This document shows, piece after piece, positions 15,926 through 23,604 of a stretch of DNA of 64,000 nucleotides. The DNA lies in assembly GCF_014656415.1 (NCBI RefSeq), contig NZ_BNCJ01000004.1, positions 228,665 to 292,664 on the forward strand. Direction: 5' to 3'. Positions within the stretch are counted from its first letter, which is position 1; each line of letters starts with the position of its first letter. The stretch is from Seohaeicola zhoushanensis. GTDB lineage: Bacteria > Pseudomonadota > Alphaproteobacteria > Rhodobacterales > Rhodobacteraceae. Below the pieces are notes generated by a model that had not been told where the DNA came from, searched no databases, and was given only the letters and a program-made list of their open reading frames with translations. The translations under genes were made by a program, and so were the position numbers.

Positions 15926-16480
15926 ATGACAAACGCTCTTCTCAGTTTCAGCCATGTCGGCATCTTCGTGAAAGACATCGAGCCGATGGCCGAGTTCTAT
16001 CAGAAGGTTCTTGGCCTCGTTGTCACCGACCGCGGCGATCTTCCCGGTCGCACGCTGGTGTTCATGAGCGGAGACGCCCGCGAGCACCACCAGGTTGTGC
16101 TGGCGACGGGACGCACCGGCGATCTAAATGACAAGGTCGTCAACCAGATATCCTTTCGGGTGGAGACGCTCGAGGAATTGCAGGCGCACTACCGGCGTAT
16201 TAGCAAGGTCGGCGGCGCGAGCGATTTCCGGGCCGTCAACCACGGCAACGCCTGGACGCTCTACTTCCGCGATCCCGAACTCAATCGGATCGAGATATTC
16301 ACGGACGCTCCCTGGTACATCGCGCAACCCTGCGCCGAGCCTCTCGATCTCGACAAATCCGCCGAGGAAATCCGGGCCGAGACCCGCAAGCTCTGCGAGG
16401 ACGACCCCACCTTCGTCCCGATCGAAGTCTGGCGCGAGCGCATTGCCAAGAAGATCGCCGACGCGCGCGCCCTCAACTAA
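15926..16480 (+). CDS. VOC family protein, likely extradiol ring-cleavage dioxygenase or glyoxalase-like enzyme
   Basis: This 184-aa protein of the vicinal oxygen chelate fold has plausible metal ligands His10 (LSFSHVGIFV), His54 or His55 (REHHQVVLA) and Glu123 (ELNRIEIFTD), the 2-His-1-carboxylate set of type I extradiol dioxygenases. It is a single-module protein with an extra helical tail after residue 130. Sitting between a ring hydroxylase and an FAH-family hydrolase, it is best explained as the ring-cleavage or a related metal-dependent step. The start at ATG 15926 follows AAAGGA. Substrate specificity cannot be assigned. Confidence 0.82.
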   Translation: MTNALLSFSHVGIFVKDIEPMAEFYQKVLGLVVTDRGDLPGRTLVFMSGDAREHHQVVLATGRTGDLNDKVVNQISFRVETLEELQAHYRRISKVGGASDFRAVNHGNAWTLYFRDPELNRIEIFTDAPWYIAQPCAEPLDLDKSAEEIRAETRKLCEDDPTFVPIEVWRERIAKKIADARALN

Positions 16481-16498
16481 CCGGATAGCAGAACAAAA

Positions 16499-17428
16499 AT
16501 GCAGATTAGATTTGTAAGCTACGCCAGCAATGGCGTCGAGCAGGCCGGCTATTGCCTGAATCCGGCCGACCTCATGCCGGGCGCCGATACCGAGATCATC
16601 TCGCTCGATGCCTTCTTTGCCTCCCAGGGCCTGCCGGCATCGACCTCGCTGACCGATGCAATCGCGGCTTTCCCCGATCTCGCGGAACGGTTGCTCGCGG
16701 CCGGTGCAGACCCGGCCGGCACACGGGTGCGCGCGTCCGACGTGCACCTGCTGGCGCCCATCCCGCGTCCGAAGAAGAACGTGTTCTGCGTCGGGCGCAA
16801 CTACAAGGCGCACGTCAAGGAAGCCTCCGAGGCGCGCGCCAAGGAGGCCAAGATCCCCGAGCATCCGCAGTATTTCAGCAAGCCTCCCACAACGGTTGTA
16901 GGTCCCGTCGATGACGTTCCGTTGCATGAGGGCCTGACCGAGGCGCTGGACTACGAGGTCGAGCTGGGCATCATCATCGGCAAACGCGGCGTCAACATTC
17001 CGCGCGAGCAGGTTTTTGACCACATCTTCGGCTATACCGTCATCAATGATGTGACCGCACGCGACCTTCAGAAGCGTCACGACCGCTGGTTCAAGGGCAA
17101 GGGCCTCGACGGGAGCTGCCCGATGGGGCCATGGATTGTCCCGGCGGGCGACATCCCGGACCCGGATGCCCTGGAAGTCCGCCTCAGTGTTAACGGGGAA
17201 ATCCGCCAGAACGCCAGCGTCGGTGAAATGATCTTCGACATTCGGGAACTCGTTTCCGTTCTGTCGCAGGGGATCACGCTTGAACCGGGCGACATCATTG
17301 CCACCGGGACGCCCAGCGGTGTCGGCTTCGCGATGAAGCCGCCGCGCCTGCTGGCGGACGGCGACGTGATGGAACTGGAAATCCCGAACGTCGGACGGAT
17401 CCGCAACACGGTCCGCGCCGGTATGTGA
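16499..17428 (+). CDS. Fumarylacetoacetate hydrolase family protein
   Basis: This 309-aa member of the FAH fold hydrolyses or hydrates C-C bonds of 2,4-dioxo or 2-hydroxy-dienoate ring-cleavage products. The N-terminal cap (to about residue 85) is followed by the catalytic domain with the metal-binding E-x-E (DYEVELGIIIGKRG) and Asp (TVINDVTARD), plus PKKNVFCVGRNYKAH and ATGTPSGVGF. It follows the VOC gene by 18 nt and precedes the MmgE/PrpD gene by 1 nt. This places it directly after ring cleavage in the proposed pathway. Confidence 0.9.
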   Translation: MQIRFVSYASNGVEQAGYCLNPADLMPGADTEIISLDAFFASQGLPASTSLTDAIAAFPDLAERLLAAGADPAGTRVRASDVHLLAPIPRPKKNVFCVGRNYKAHVKEASEARAKEAKIPEHPQYFSKPPTTVVGPVDDVPLHEGLTEALDYEVELGIIIGKRGVNIPREQVFDHIFGYTVINDVTARDLQKRHDRWFKGKGLDGSCPMGPWIVPAGDIPDPDALEVRLSVNGEIRQNASVGEMIFDIRELVSVLSQGITLEPGDIIATGTPSGVGFAMKPPRLLADGDVMELEIPNVGRIRNTVRAGM

Positions 17429-17429
17429 G

Positions 17430-18824
17430 ATGTCGCAGACAAGCGCATCAGATCGCGACGCGCCAGTCGCCACGGAAAAGGCACTGGCGCGTTTCGCGGT
17501 GGGGCCATTGTCGCTCTCGGATGAAGACGCCGGGATCGGGCGCCGCAACCTGCTCGAAACCGTCGTCCTTGGCATCGCCGGGGTCGACGGACCCGGCGTT
17601 GCCAGTATCGAGCAACTGGCACGTGCCGAATGTGCAGCCGGGCCGGCGACGGTCTGGCGCGGCGGTCCGTCGCTGGCTCCCTCCGGCGCGGCGATGGTGA
17701 ATGCCGCGGCAACGAGTGCGCTCGACGGCGATACGCTCTACGGATCCGTTCACGCCGACGCGGTGATCGTGCCCGTCGTTCTGGCTGTTGGCGAGGCTGT
17801 CGGCGCCAGTGGCGTGGATGTCCTGTCGGCCCATGCGGTCGGTTGCGAGGTGATGTGTCGCCTGTCCGAGGCCGCCACGCCGCCACAAAGGGGCTGGACG
17901 CATACATCGCTCTACGGGGTATTCGGGGCGGCTGCGGCAACTGCTCGGCTCCTGGGGTATAGCGAAGCCCAGGCGGCCCAGGCGCTCGGCATCGCGCTGA
18001 GCCTCGCGGCCGGCAGCCAGCAGACGAATATCGACCGGGCCCTGACAAAGCGGCTTCAGCCCGGCCTCGCAGCGCGGCACGGCATTTTCGCCGCTGCCGC
18101 GGTCGGACATGGCGTAACGGGGGCGACGAACTGGCTGACGGGCCGCGGCGGGCTATGGTCGTTGTACCAGGGCGGCGAGCCGTCGCGACTGCTGGAAGGG
18201 TTGGGGGCCTCGTTCCTGTTTCCCAGGGCCATCCAGAAGGTCTATCCCGTCTGCAGTTGCAGTCACGCGGCGATGAGCGCCCTCGCGGACCTCATGGCGA
18301 AGCATGGCCTTGTCGGGCACGAGATCGACCGGATCGCGGTGACGATCACGCCCTTCATGAACCATATGGTCGGCGGCGGGTTCGATCCCTCCGAGAACCC
18401 CGTGGTGGCTGCACAGTTCAGCCTTGAATACGGGCTTGCCTGCATGGCCCTGCGCGGAAAGTGCGACCTGGCCGATCTCGATGTCGACCGTGTTCGCGAC
18501 CCGGAGATTGCCGCCTTTTGCAACCGGATCGAGATATCGGTCGACACCAGCCAAACCGGAGAGTTGACGCCCGCCGTCGTCGAAGTCTCGACCCGCCAGG
18601 GGCGTTTCTCGGGCTCGTGCGACACCATGCCGGGAAGCCCCGAACGTCCCATGACCGGGGCGGAGTTTACAGAGAAGTTGGTCGATTGCCTCGCCCAGCG
18701 GAACAAGGGCAGGCCGCAGCGAAATCTCGCCCGCCTGAGCGACGCCGTGGAGGCGCTGATCGAAATGCCGACTGTCAGGGACCTGAATGGTCTGATCGCG
18801 GCGATTGCAAACGAAGGAAAGTAG
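17430..18824 (+). CDS. MmgE/PrpD family protein
   Basis: This 464-aa member of the MmgE/PrpD family (2-methylcitrate dehydratase fold) usually catalyses dehydration of a hydroxy-tricarboxylate or similar acid, or decarboxylation in the related aconitate-decarboxylase branch. Typical segments are the helical N-terminal half with HADAVIVPVVLAVGEAVGASG, the AQALGIALSLAAGSQQ block and the KVYPVCSCSHAAMSALADL segment corresponding to the family's conserved P-x-C-x-x-H region. The ATG lies 1 nt after the FAH stop, so the genes are coupled. It probably processes an acid released from the ring-cleavage product. A second, unrelated-locus member is at 60814. Confidence 0.85.
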   Translation: MSQTSASDRDAPVATEKALARFAVGPLSLSDEDAGIGRRNLLETVVLGIAGVDGPGVASIEQLARAECAAGPATVWRGGPSLAPSGAAMVNAAATSALDGDTLYGSVHADAVIVPVVLAVGEAVGASGVDVLSAHAVGCEVMCRLSEAATPPQRGWTHTSLYGVFGAAAATARLLGYSEAQAAQALGIALSLAAGSQQTNIDRALTKRLQPGLAARHGIFAAAAVGHGVTGATNWLTGRGGLWSLYQGGEPSRLLEGLGASFLFPRAIQKVYPVCSCSHAAMSALADLMAKHGLVGHEIDRIAVTITPFMNHMVGGGFDPSENPVVAAQFSLEYGLACMALRGKCDLADLDVDRVRDPEIAAFCNRIEISVDTSQTGELTPAVVEVSTRQGRFSGSCDTMPGSPERPMTGAEFTEKLVDCLAQRNKGRPQRNLARLSDAVEALIEMPTVRDLNGLIAAIANEGK

Positions 18825-18825
18825 A

Positions 18826-19554
18826 ATGACGAAACTTGTTGGGAAAGTGATGTGGGTCGTCGGCGCCAGCGGGGCGATTGGCGAAGGCATTGCGCGCCAA
18901 CTCCTGGACCAGGGCGCAACGGTTGTCGCCTCGTCACGCTCGATCGAGACGAAGGGCCCGGCGATTGAAGGGGCCGATCTGCTGAACGTGGATGTCAGCA
19001 GCATGGAGGCCGCGATTGCAGCCGCCGACGAGATCGTTCGCCGCCACGGGCGGCTTGACGGGCTTGTCGTCACGACCACCTTGCCGATCTTCGGCGATTT
19101 CCTCGACCTGACCGACGAAGACTGGGGGGCGGTCCTCGGCACCAAGCTCATGGGTTCCGTGCGCCTGACCCGCGCCGTTGTGCCCCACATGGCCCAATCG
19201 GGTGGCGGCAGCGTCGTGCTGCTCAGCGGCGGCGGCGGCAAGAATCCGTCGCTGCGGCACCTGCCGGGATCGGTGGCAAACGCGGGTGTCAACCTGCTGG
19301 CTCAGGGCCTGGCAAAGCGCTTCGGCCCCGACAAGATCCGGGTCAACGTCGTCGCTCCCGGACCAATCGAGTCTCCGAGGCTGGAGGCGATCAAGAAGGC
19401 GAAAGGGCCCAGTGTCTTCACCGCCCTGGGTGGCGCCGGCCAGGTCGAAGACGTCAGCGAGGCGGTGGCGTTCCTGTTGTCCGAAAAGGCCAAATACATC
19501 AGCGGCGCGAACATCTCGGTGGATGGCGGCGGCCGTTTGGCCGATCCGGCGTGA
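18826..19554 (+). CDS. SDR family protein with atypical active site
   Basis: This 242-aa short-chain dehydrogenase/reductase has an altered cofactor turn (GASGAIGEG near residue 13), VTTTLP in place of NNAG, and SVANAG around residues 149-154 where YxxxK should be. Ser134 (VLLSGGGG) is kept. The C-terminal VNVVAPGPIESPR and ISGANISVDGGG regions are ordinary. Without the Tyr-Lys pair it may be a non-redox or divergent SDR, or a structural partner. It starts 1 nt after the MmgE/PrpD stop, with GAAGGAAA upstream, and is the last clearly coupled gene of the run. Confidence 0.82.
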   Translation: MTKLVGKVMWVVGASGAIGEGIARQLLDQGATVVASSRSIETKGPAIEGADLLNVDVSSMEAAIAAADEIVRRHGRLDGLVVTTTLPIFGDFLDLTDEDWGAVLGTKLMGSVRLTRAVVPHMAQSGGGSVVLLSGGGGKNPSLRHLPGSVANAGVNLLAQGLAKRFGPDKIRVNVVAPGPIESPRLEAIKKAKGPSVFTALGGAGQVEDVSEAVAFLLSEKAKYISGANISVDGGGRLADPA

Positions 19555-19690
19555 ACCGGAACGACGGGGGCCCGGCCGGCAAATCGCCGCCGGGGCCTCG
19601 CCAGGATGAACCCCCGGCAATGCTGCCTGCCATCGCTGGACGGGGCAGGAGCATTGCCGCGCGCGACAGGTCAACAGGAAAGGAATACCC

Positions 19691-20251
19691 ATGAAGCTCG
19701 GGATCATTATCGCCAGCACCAGGCCGGGCCGCACCGGCCCCAAGGTGGCGCAATGGCTGTTCGATGCGGTATCGGCGCATCAGGCGGTGGAGCCGGAGAT
19801 CCTCGATCTTCTGGATTTCGACCTCCCTCTCTTCGACGAACCGAAGCACCCCCGCCTTGGCAACTATGCACATGCGCATACGTTACGCTGGGCCGAGGCG
19901 GTTGGCCGGAACGATGCCTTCGTCGTCGTGACACCCGAATACAACCACATGCCGCCGTCGAGCCTCGTCAACGCGGTCACCTTCCTGGGGCCCGAGTGGG
20001 GCTTCAAACCGGTAGCGATTGCCAGTTACGGGGGAGTGTCCGGCGGGTTGCGTGCCGCGCAGCAACTGAAATTGCTGCTGCTGGCGGTCAAGGCAGTGCC
20101 GATTTCGGAAGGCTTGATCATCCCGACGGTCGCGAAGCAGGTCGTTGAAGGCGCATTTGTTCCCAATGAACTTCAAATTGAATCCGCGGACACCTCGGTT
20201 GCTGCGCTGGTGAAGTGGAACACCGCGTTGGCCCAATTGCGGACCCGCTAA
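19691..20251 (+). CDS. NADPH-dependent FMN reductase family protein
   Basis: This 186-aa flavodoxin-fold reductase has the phosphate-binding start IIIASTRPGRTGPKVA, the PEYNHMPPSSLVNAVTFL segment for FMN and NADPH, and ASYGGVSGGLRAAQQLK. Such enzymes reduce FMN or quinones and often serve two-component monooxygenases. It follows the SDR by 136 nt that include an imperfect GC hairpin, so it may have separate expression. AGGAAAGG precedes the ATG at 19691. It is a second possible source of reduced flavin for the product of 12275. Confidence 0.88.
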   Translation: MKLGIIIASTRPGRTGPKVAQWLFDAVSAHQAVEPEILDLLDFDLPLFDEPKHPRLGNYAHAHTLRWAEAVGRNDAFVVVTPEYNHMPPSSLVNAVTFLGPEWGFKPVAIASYGGVSGGLRAAQQLKLLLLAVKAVPISEGLIIPTVAKQVVEGAFVPNELQIESADTSVAALVKWNTALAQLRTR

Positions 20252-20652
20252 ACGCCGGAGCGAAACGCTCCAAAAGCGATGGGGCAAGGTCGGCCTTTCG
20301 GGTTGGACGATCAGCCGTGCGTGTGGGTGGGATTTCCCTTCTTCCGCGCACGGCTGCGCCATGTCTTGGGGGATGCCATTGCCGTGGTGGTATGCAAGTC
20401 TCTCCGACGCCTGCCCAGACCTTAGGACAGACCCCGGCGGATGGTTGGTGAAAGCTGACCTGAGACCCGTATCTTCCTCCACCGTGAGTTCGCATCCAGT
20501 CGAAGGTACGCAGAGGCCTGATTTAACCTTGTGAGTCGTATTCCGCTTTGCGCGCCAGCGCCTTTCTGCTCCTTAACTCCAAGCCATAAAGTCCACCCGA
20601 TACAGCAAACCGAAACTCTCGAGTCTGTTCGCGTTTATTTGCCGAATCCGGA
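20252..20652. other. Intergenic stretch with no supported gene
   Basis: About 400 nt between the convergent FMN reductase and cyclase-YHS genes. A short hairpin (GGAGCG-AAA-CGCTCC at 20257-20271) lacks a U tract. No credible coding frame, repeat or IS end was found. Confidence 0.5.
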
Positions 20653-21336
20653 TCAATCGCGCGCAACGGATGGCAAGGGGTAGGCCCAAGGCGACCTGGC
20701 AAATGCCGCGGCGCATTGGGCCGAGCAGAACCAGGGTTGATCCGGCGCATCGCGTCCAAAGGGTGCGAAGGGTGCCAGCATCTTGCAGACCGGGTCGATC
20801 CACGCGGGATCGGGAGCAGGCGCCAGATACAGCTCGTAAAGCGCCAGGGGCGCGGGAAGCGACCTGATCGCCGTTGGGCCCAGGGCACGCATGGAGATGC
20901 CTTCTTCTTCCGCCATCTTCGCTATGGCTTCGGTTGCGAGGAGTTGACCGGGACCTGCCAGCGATGCAACGCGAGCGGCGATGTTCACGGTCGATCCGAA
21001 GAAATCGCCCGCTCTTTGCAGAACCGGACCGTGATGGACGGCCACCCTGGTGAGCGGAAGTCGCGGTTGCTGGCGGCAGGCCGAAAGCAGGCGTCCAAGG
21101 GCTCCGAGTGCGGTCATGGGATCGGGAAACACCAGCATCACCTCGTCGCCCATCCATTTGACTGGCGGGGCATGACCCTCGATGGCGTCGTGGACGAGTG
21201 CCTCGAAGGTGGTGAGCAACGCCAAGGCCGCCTCGTCACCGTAGATGTCGGTGATCGCGCTGAAGCCGGCCAGGTCGATGAAGGCAATCGTGACCGACGT
21301 CGCTGGCGTTGACCTGTCGTGTTCCGACACATGCAT
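20653..21336 (-). CDS. Class III nucleotidyl cyclase domain fused to a YHS metal-binding domain
   Basis: The N-terminal ~165 aa form an adenylate/guanylate cyclase catalytic domain, with metal Asp in FIDLAGFSAI and in MGDEVMLVF, followed by HHGPVLQRAGDFFGSTVNIAARV. The C-terminal ~45 aa are a YHS domain (DPVCKM, then WFCSAQCAAAF), a small metal-linked module common in copper proteins. No membrane segment is present. The ATG at 21336 has GGAG upstream; an ATG at 21378 is possible. It ends the minus-strand copper operon. It may make a cyclic nucleotide in response to copper or another metal, but that is inference. Confidence 0.8.
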   Translation of the reverse strand: MHVSEHDRSTPATSVTIAFIDLAGFSAITDIYGDEAALALLTTFEALVHDAIEGHAPPVKWMGDEVMLVFPDPMTALGALGRLLSACRQQPRLPLTRVAVHHGPVLQRAGDFFGSTVNIAARVASLAGPGQLLATEAIAKMAEEEGISMRALGPTAIRSLPAPLALYELYLAPAPDPAWIDPVCKMLAPFAPFGRDAPDQPWFCSAQCAAAFARSPWAYPLPSVARD

Positions 21337-21396
21337 TGCGAGGCTCCGGTGCTGCCGCTTGGGGGCATGATAGCCCATGCCCCCGGTGCAGTGCTG

Positions 21397-21681
21397 TCAA
21401 TTGTCCTTGTTCAACTCGGTTACCGTGAGCTTGCCGTTCACGCGGTCGGCGACGAAGGTGATCTCGGCGCCTTCGGACAGACCGTCGAGCATCGACGGGT
21501 CCGCCACCTGGAACACCATCTTCATCGCCGGCATGTCGAGGCTCGTCAGGGCCTCGTGGTCGATGGTCACCTTGTTCCACTTGGTGTCGATCTTGGTGAC
21601 GACGCCCTTGGTCAGGTGCGTATCGGCGAAGGCGGGAGCGGCAAGGGCCATCAGGACCGCAGCAAGGATCGTGGTTTTCAT
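21397..21681 (-). CDS. CusF-like periplasmic copper-binding protein
   Basis: This 94-aa exported protein has a signal peptide ending at APAFA before DTHLTKG. The core matches the CusF family of small beta-barrel Cu(I)/Ag(I) chaperones: W in TKWNKV, His in IDHEAL and Met pairs in MPAMKMVF. CusF hands copper to RND efflux pumps, but here the neighbours are a cupredoxin, a multicopper oxidase and a TolC-like protein. The ATG at 21681 was chosen for its GGAG 6 nt upstream; an ATG at 21693 overlaps the previous stop. Confidence 0.88.
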   Translation of the reverse strand: MKTTILAAVLMALAAPAFADTHLTKGVVTKIDTKWNKVTIDHEALTSLDMPAMKMVFQVADPSMLDGLSEGAEITFVADRVNGKLTVTELNKDN

Positions 21682-21692
21682 GTGATTCTCCA

Positions 21693-22211
21693 TCAGTTGA
21701 CGTGAAGCGGGCCGTGCATGCCGGCATCGTGATGACCGGGGATCAGGCAGGCATATTTGAATGTTCCGGCCTCGCCGAAGGTCCAGAGGATCTCGCCGGT
21801 TTCACCGGGGCGCAGGCGGACCGCGTTGGGGTCGTCGTGCTCCATCTCGGGGAATTTCTCCATCAGCGCCTTGTGCTCCTCGATGGCGTCGACCGTGTCC
21901 ATGACGAACTCGTGGTCGGTCTCCCCGGCGTTGGTGATCTTCAGCCGCACCGTCTCGCCGGGGGCGAATTTCAGGTCGCCCGGTTCGAAGATCATCCGGC
22001 CGTCCTCGGTCTCGCGCATGGTGATCTCGATGGTCCGGGTCGGCGCGGCCTTGGCGGGCTGGCCAATCTTCATCATGGCATGATGGCCGCCATCCTGTAC
22101 GTGGCCGGCCTTGTCATGGCCATGCCCGCCGGCATGGGTGCCGGCCGCCAGGGCGGCGCTGGGAAGCGCGATGGCCAGGGCAATCGTTCCGAGAAGAGGT
22201 TTGATCTGCAT
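21693..22211 (-). CDS. Secreted cupredoxin (plastocyanin/azurin-like copper protein)
   Basis: This 172-aa periplasmic blue-copper-type protein has a signal peptide ending near AALA before AGTHAGG. A His-rich linker (HGHDKAGH, GGHHAMMK) precedes the cupredoxin domain. Type 1 copper ligands are visible as His in TDHEFVMD and the C-terminal Cys-x4-His-x4-Met (CLIPGHHDAGM). The ATG at 22211 follows AAGGAG; an upstream in-frame extension lacks export logic. It probably buffers or shuttles copper for the multicopper oxidase encoded 25 nt upstream. Confidence 0.9.
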   Translation of the reverse strand: MQIKPLLGTIALAIALPSAALAAGTHAGGHGHDKAGHVQDGGHHAMMKIGQPAKAAPTRTIEITMRETEDGRMIFEPGDLKFAPGETVRLKITNAGETDHEFVMDTVDAIEEHKALMEKFPEMEHDDPNAVRLRPGETGEILWTFGEAGTFKYACLIPGHHDAGMHGPLHVN

Positions 22212-22236
22212 GGGTCGTTTCTCCTTTTTCATTGCA

Positions 22237-23604
22237 TCATCCCTTGTGCGACCCGTGTCCGGGCCGCGGTGTGAGGATCGTTTTCGGGCTGTCGTTCCGG
22301 GCATGGTCTGGCAGTTCCCCCGTCCATTCCCAGGCCTGGGTGCCGGGCGGGTTCTCGTACCAGCCGGGGTCCGAGTAATCGTCGGCGGCGATGCCTTCGC
22401 GCACCTTCACGACCGAGAACATGCCCCCCATCTCCAGCGGGCCGTAGGGGCCCCAGCCGGTCATCATGGGGACGGTGTTCTCGGGGATCTCCATGCTCAT
22501 CTCGCCCATGTCCGCCATGCCCGCGGTGCCCATCGGCATGTAGCCCGGCTGCTGGCGGCGGATCATCTGCGTCAGCCGCCGCTTGTCCGCCCCGATGAAG
22601 GTCGGAATGTCGTGCCCCATCGCGTTCATCGTGTGGTGGGACTTGTGGCAGTGGATCGCCCAGTCACCGGGATGCACGGCATCGAACTCGTAGGCGCGCA
22701 TCGCGCCGACCGGAATGTCGATCGTCACCTCGGGCCAGCGCGCCTCGGGGCGGACCCAGCCGCCGTCGGTGCCGGTCACCTCGAAGTCATAGCCATGCAT
22801 GTGGATGGGATGGTTGGTCATGGTGAGGTTGCCGACCCGCACCCGGACCCGGTCTCCCAGCGACACCACCAGCGGGTCGATGTCGGGGAAGATGCGGCTG
22901 TTCCAGGTCCACATGTTGAAATTGGTCATCTCTGCGACCTTCGGAACATAGGTGCCGGGGTCGATGTCGTAGGCCGCCAGCAGAAAGGCAAAGTCGCGGT
23001 CAACGGGCATGAAGGACGGATCGCGCGGGTGCACGATGAACAGGCCCATCATGCCCATGGCCATCTGCACCATCTCGTCGGCGTGAGGGTGGTACATGAA
23101 GGTGCCGGACTTGATGAGGTCGAACTCGTAGACGAAGGTCTTGCCCGGCGGAATCGCCGGGTGCGATAGCCCGCCGACGCCGTCCATCCCCGAGGGCAGG
23201 ATCAGCCCGTGCCAGTGCACGCTGGTGTGCTCGGGCAGGCGGTTGGTGACATAGATGCGGACACGCTCGCCCTCGACCGCCTCGATGGTCGGGCCGGTGG
23301 ACTGGCCGTTATAGCCCCACAGCCGGGCGATCATGCCATCGGCCATGACGCGCTCGACGGGTTCCGCGACCAGGTGGAACTCCTTGACGTCGCCGTTCAT
23401 CCGCCAGGGCAGCGACCAGCCGTTGAGCGTCACGACGGGGTTGTAGTCGAAGCCGTCCGCGGGCCGGGGCGGCACCTGGGTGTAGGGGCTGTCGGTGCTC
23501 GCCGCTTCCGGCAGGTCGCGGAAGCGGGTCTGCGCCGCCGCCGCCGAGGCGAGGACCGCACCGGCCCCCACGCCGGCGCTCAGCAGGTTTCTGCGTGTGA
23601 TCAT
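22237..23604 (-). CDS. Multicopper oxidase (Tat-exported, copper tolerance type)
   Basis: This 455-aa multicopper oxidase probably oxidises Cu(I) or small organics in the periplasm. A twin-arginine signal is present (TRRNLLSAG). The copper-ligand motifs are all seen: HWHG, HPHADE, HPIHMHG and HCHKSHH, so both the type 1 and trinuclear sites look intact. Met-rich segments near the C-terminus (MPMGTAGMADMGEMSM) are typical of CopA/CueO-like copper tolerance oxidases. The start overlaps the stop of the TolC-like gene by 4 nt (ATGA), so the two are coupled. Confidence 0.93.
   Translation of the reverse strand: MITRRNLLSAGVGAGAVLASAAAAQTRFRDLPEAASTDSPYTQVPPRPADGFDYNPVVTLNGWSLPWRMNGDVKEFHLVAEPVERVMADGMIARLWGYNGQSTGPTIEAVEGERVRIYVTNRLPEHTSVHWHGLILPSGMDGVGGLSHPAIPPGKTFVYEFDLIKSGTFMYHPHADEMVQMAMGMMGLFIVHPRDPSFMPVDRDFAFLLAAYDIDPGTYVPKVAEMTNFNMWTWNSRIFPDIDPLVVSLGDRVRVRVGNLTMTNHPIHMHGYDFEVTGTDGGWVRPEARWPEVTIDIPVGAMRAYEFDAVHPGDWAIHCHKSHHTMNAMGHDIPTFIGADKRRLTQMIRRQQPGYMPMGTAGMADMGEMSMEIPENTVPMMTGWGPYGPLEMGGMFSVVKVREGIAADDYSDPGWYENPPGTQAWEWTGELPDHARNDSPKTILTPRPGHGSHKG

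Noticed and set aside
19568..19597. GC hairpin between the SDR and FMN reductase genes
   Set aside because: The stem needs bulges on both sides and has no U tract, so I did not call a terminator.
20257..20271. Hairpin GGAGCG-AAA-CGCTCC after the FMN reductase gene
   Set aside because: Short stem followed by A residues, not U, on the relevant strand; too weak to call a terminator.
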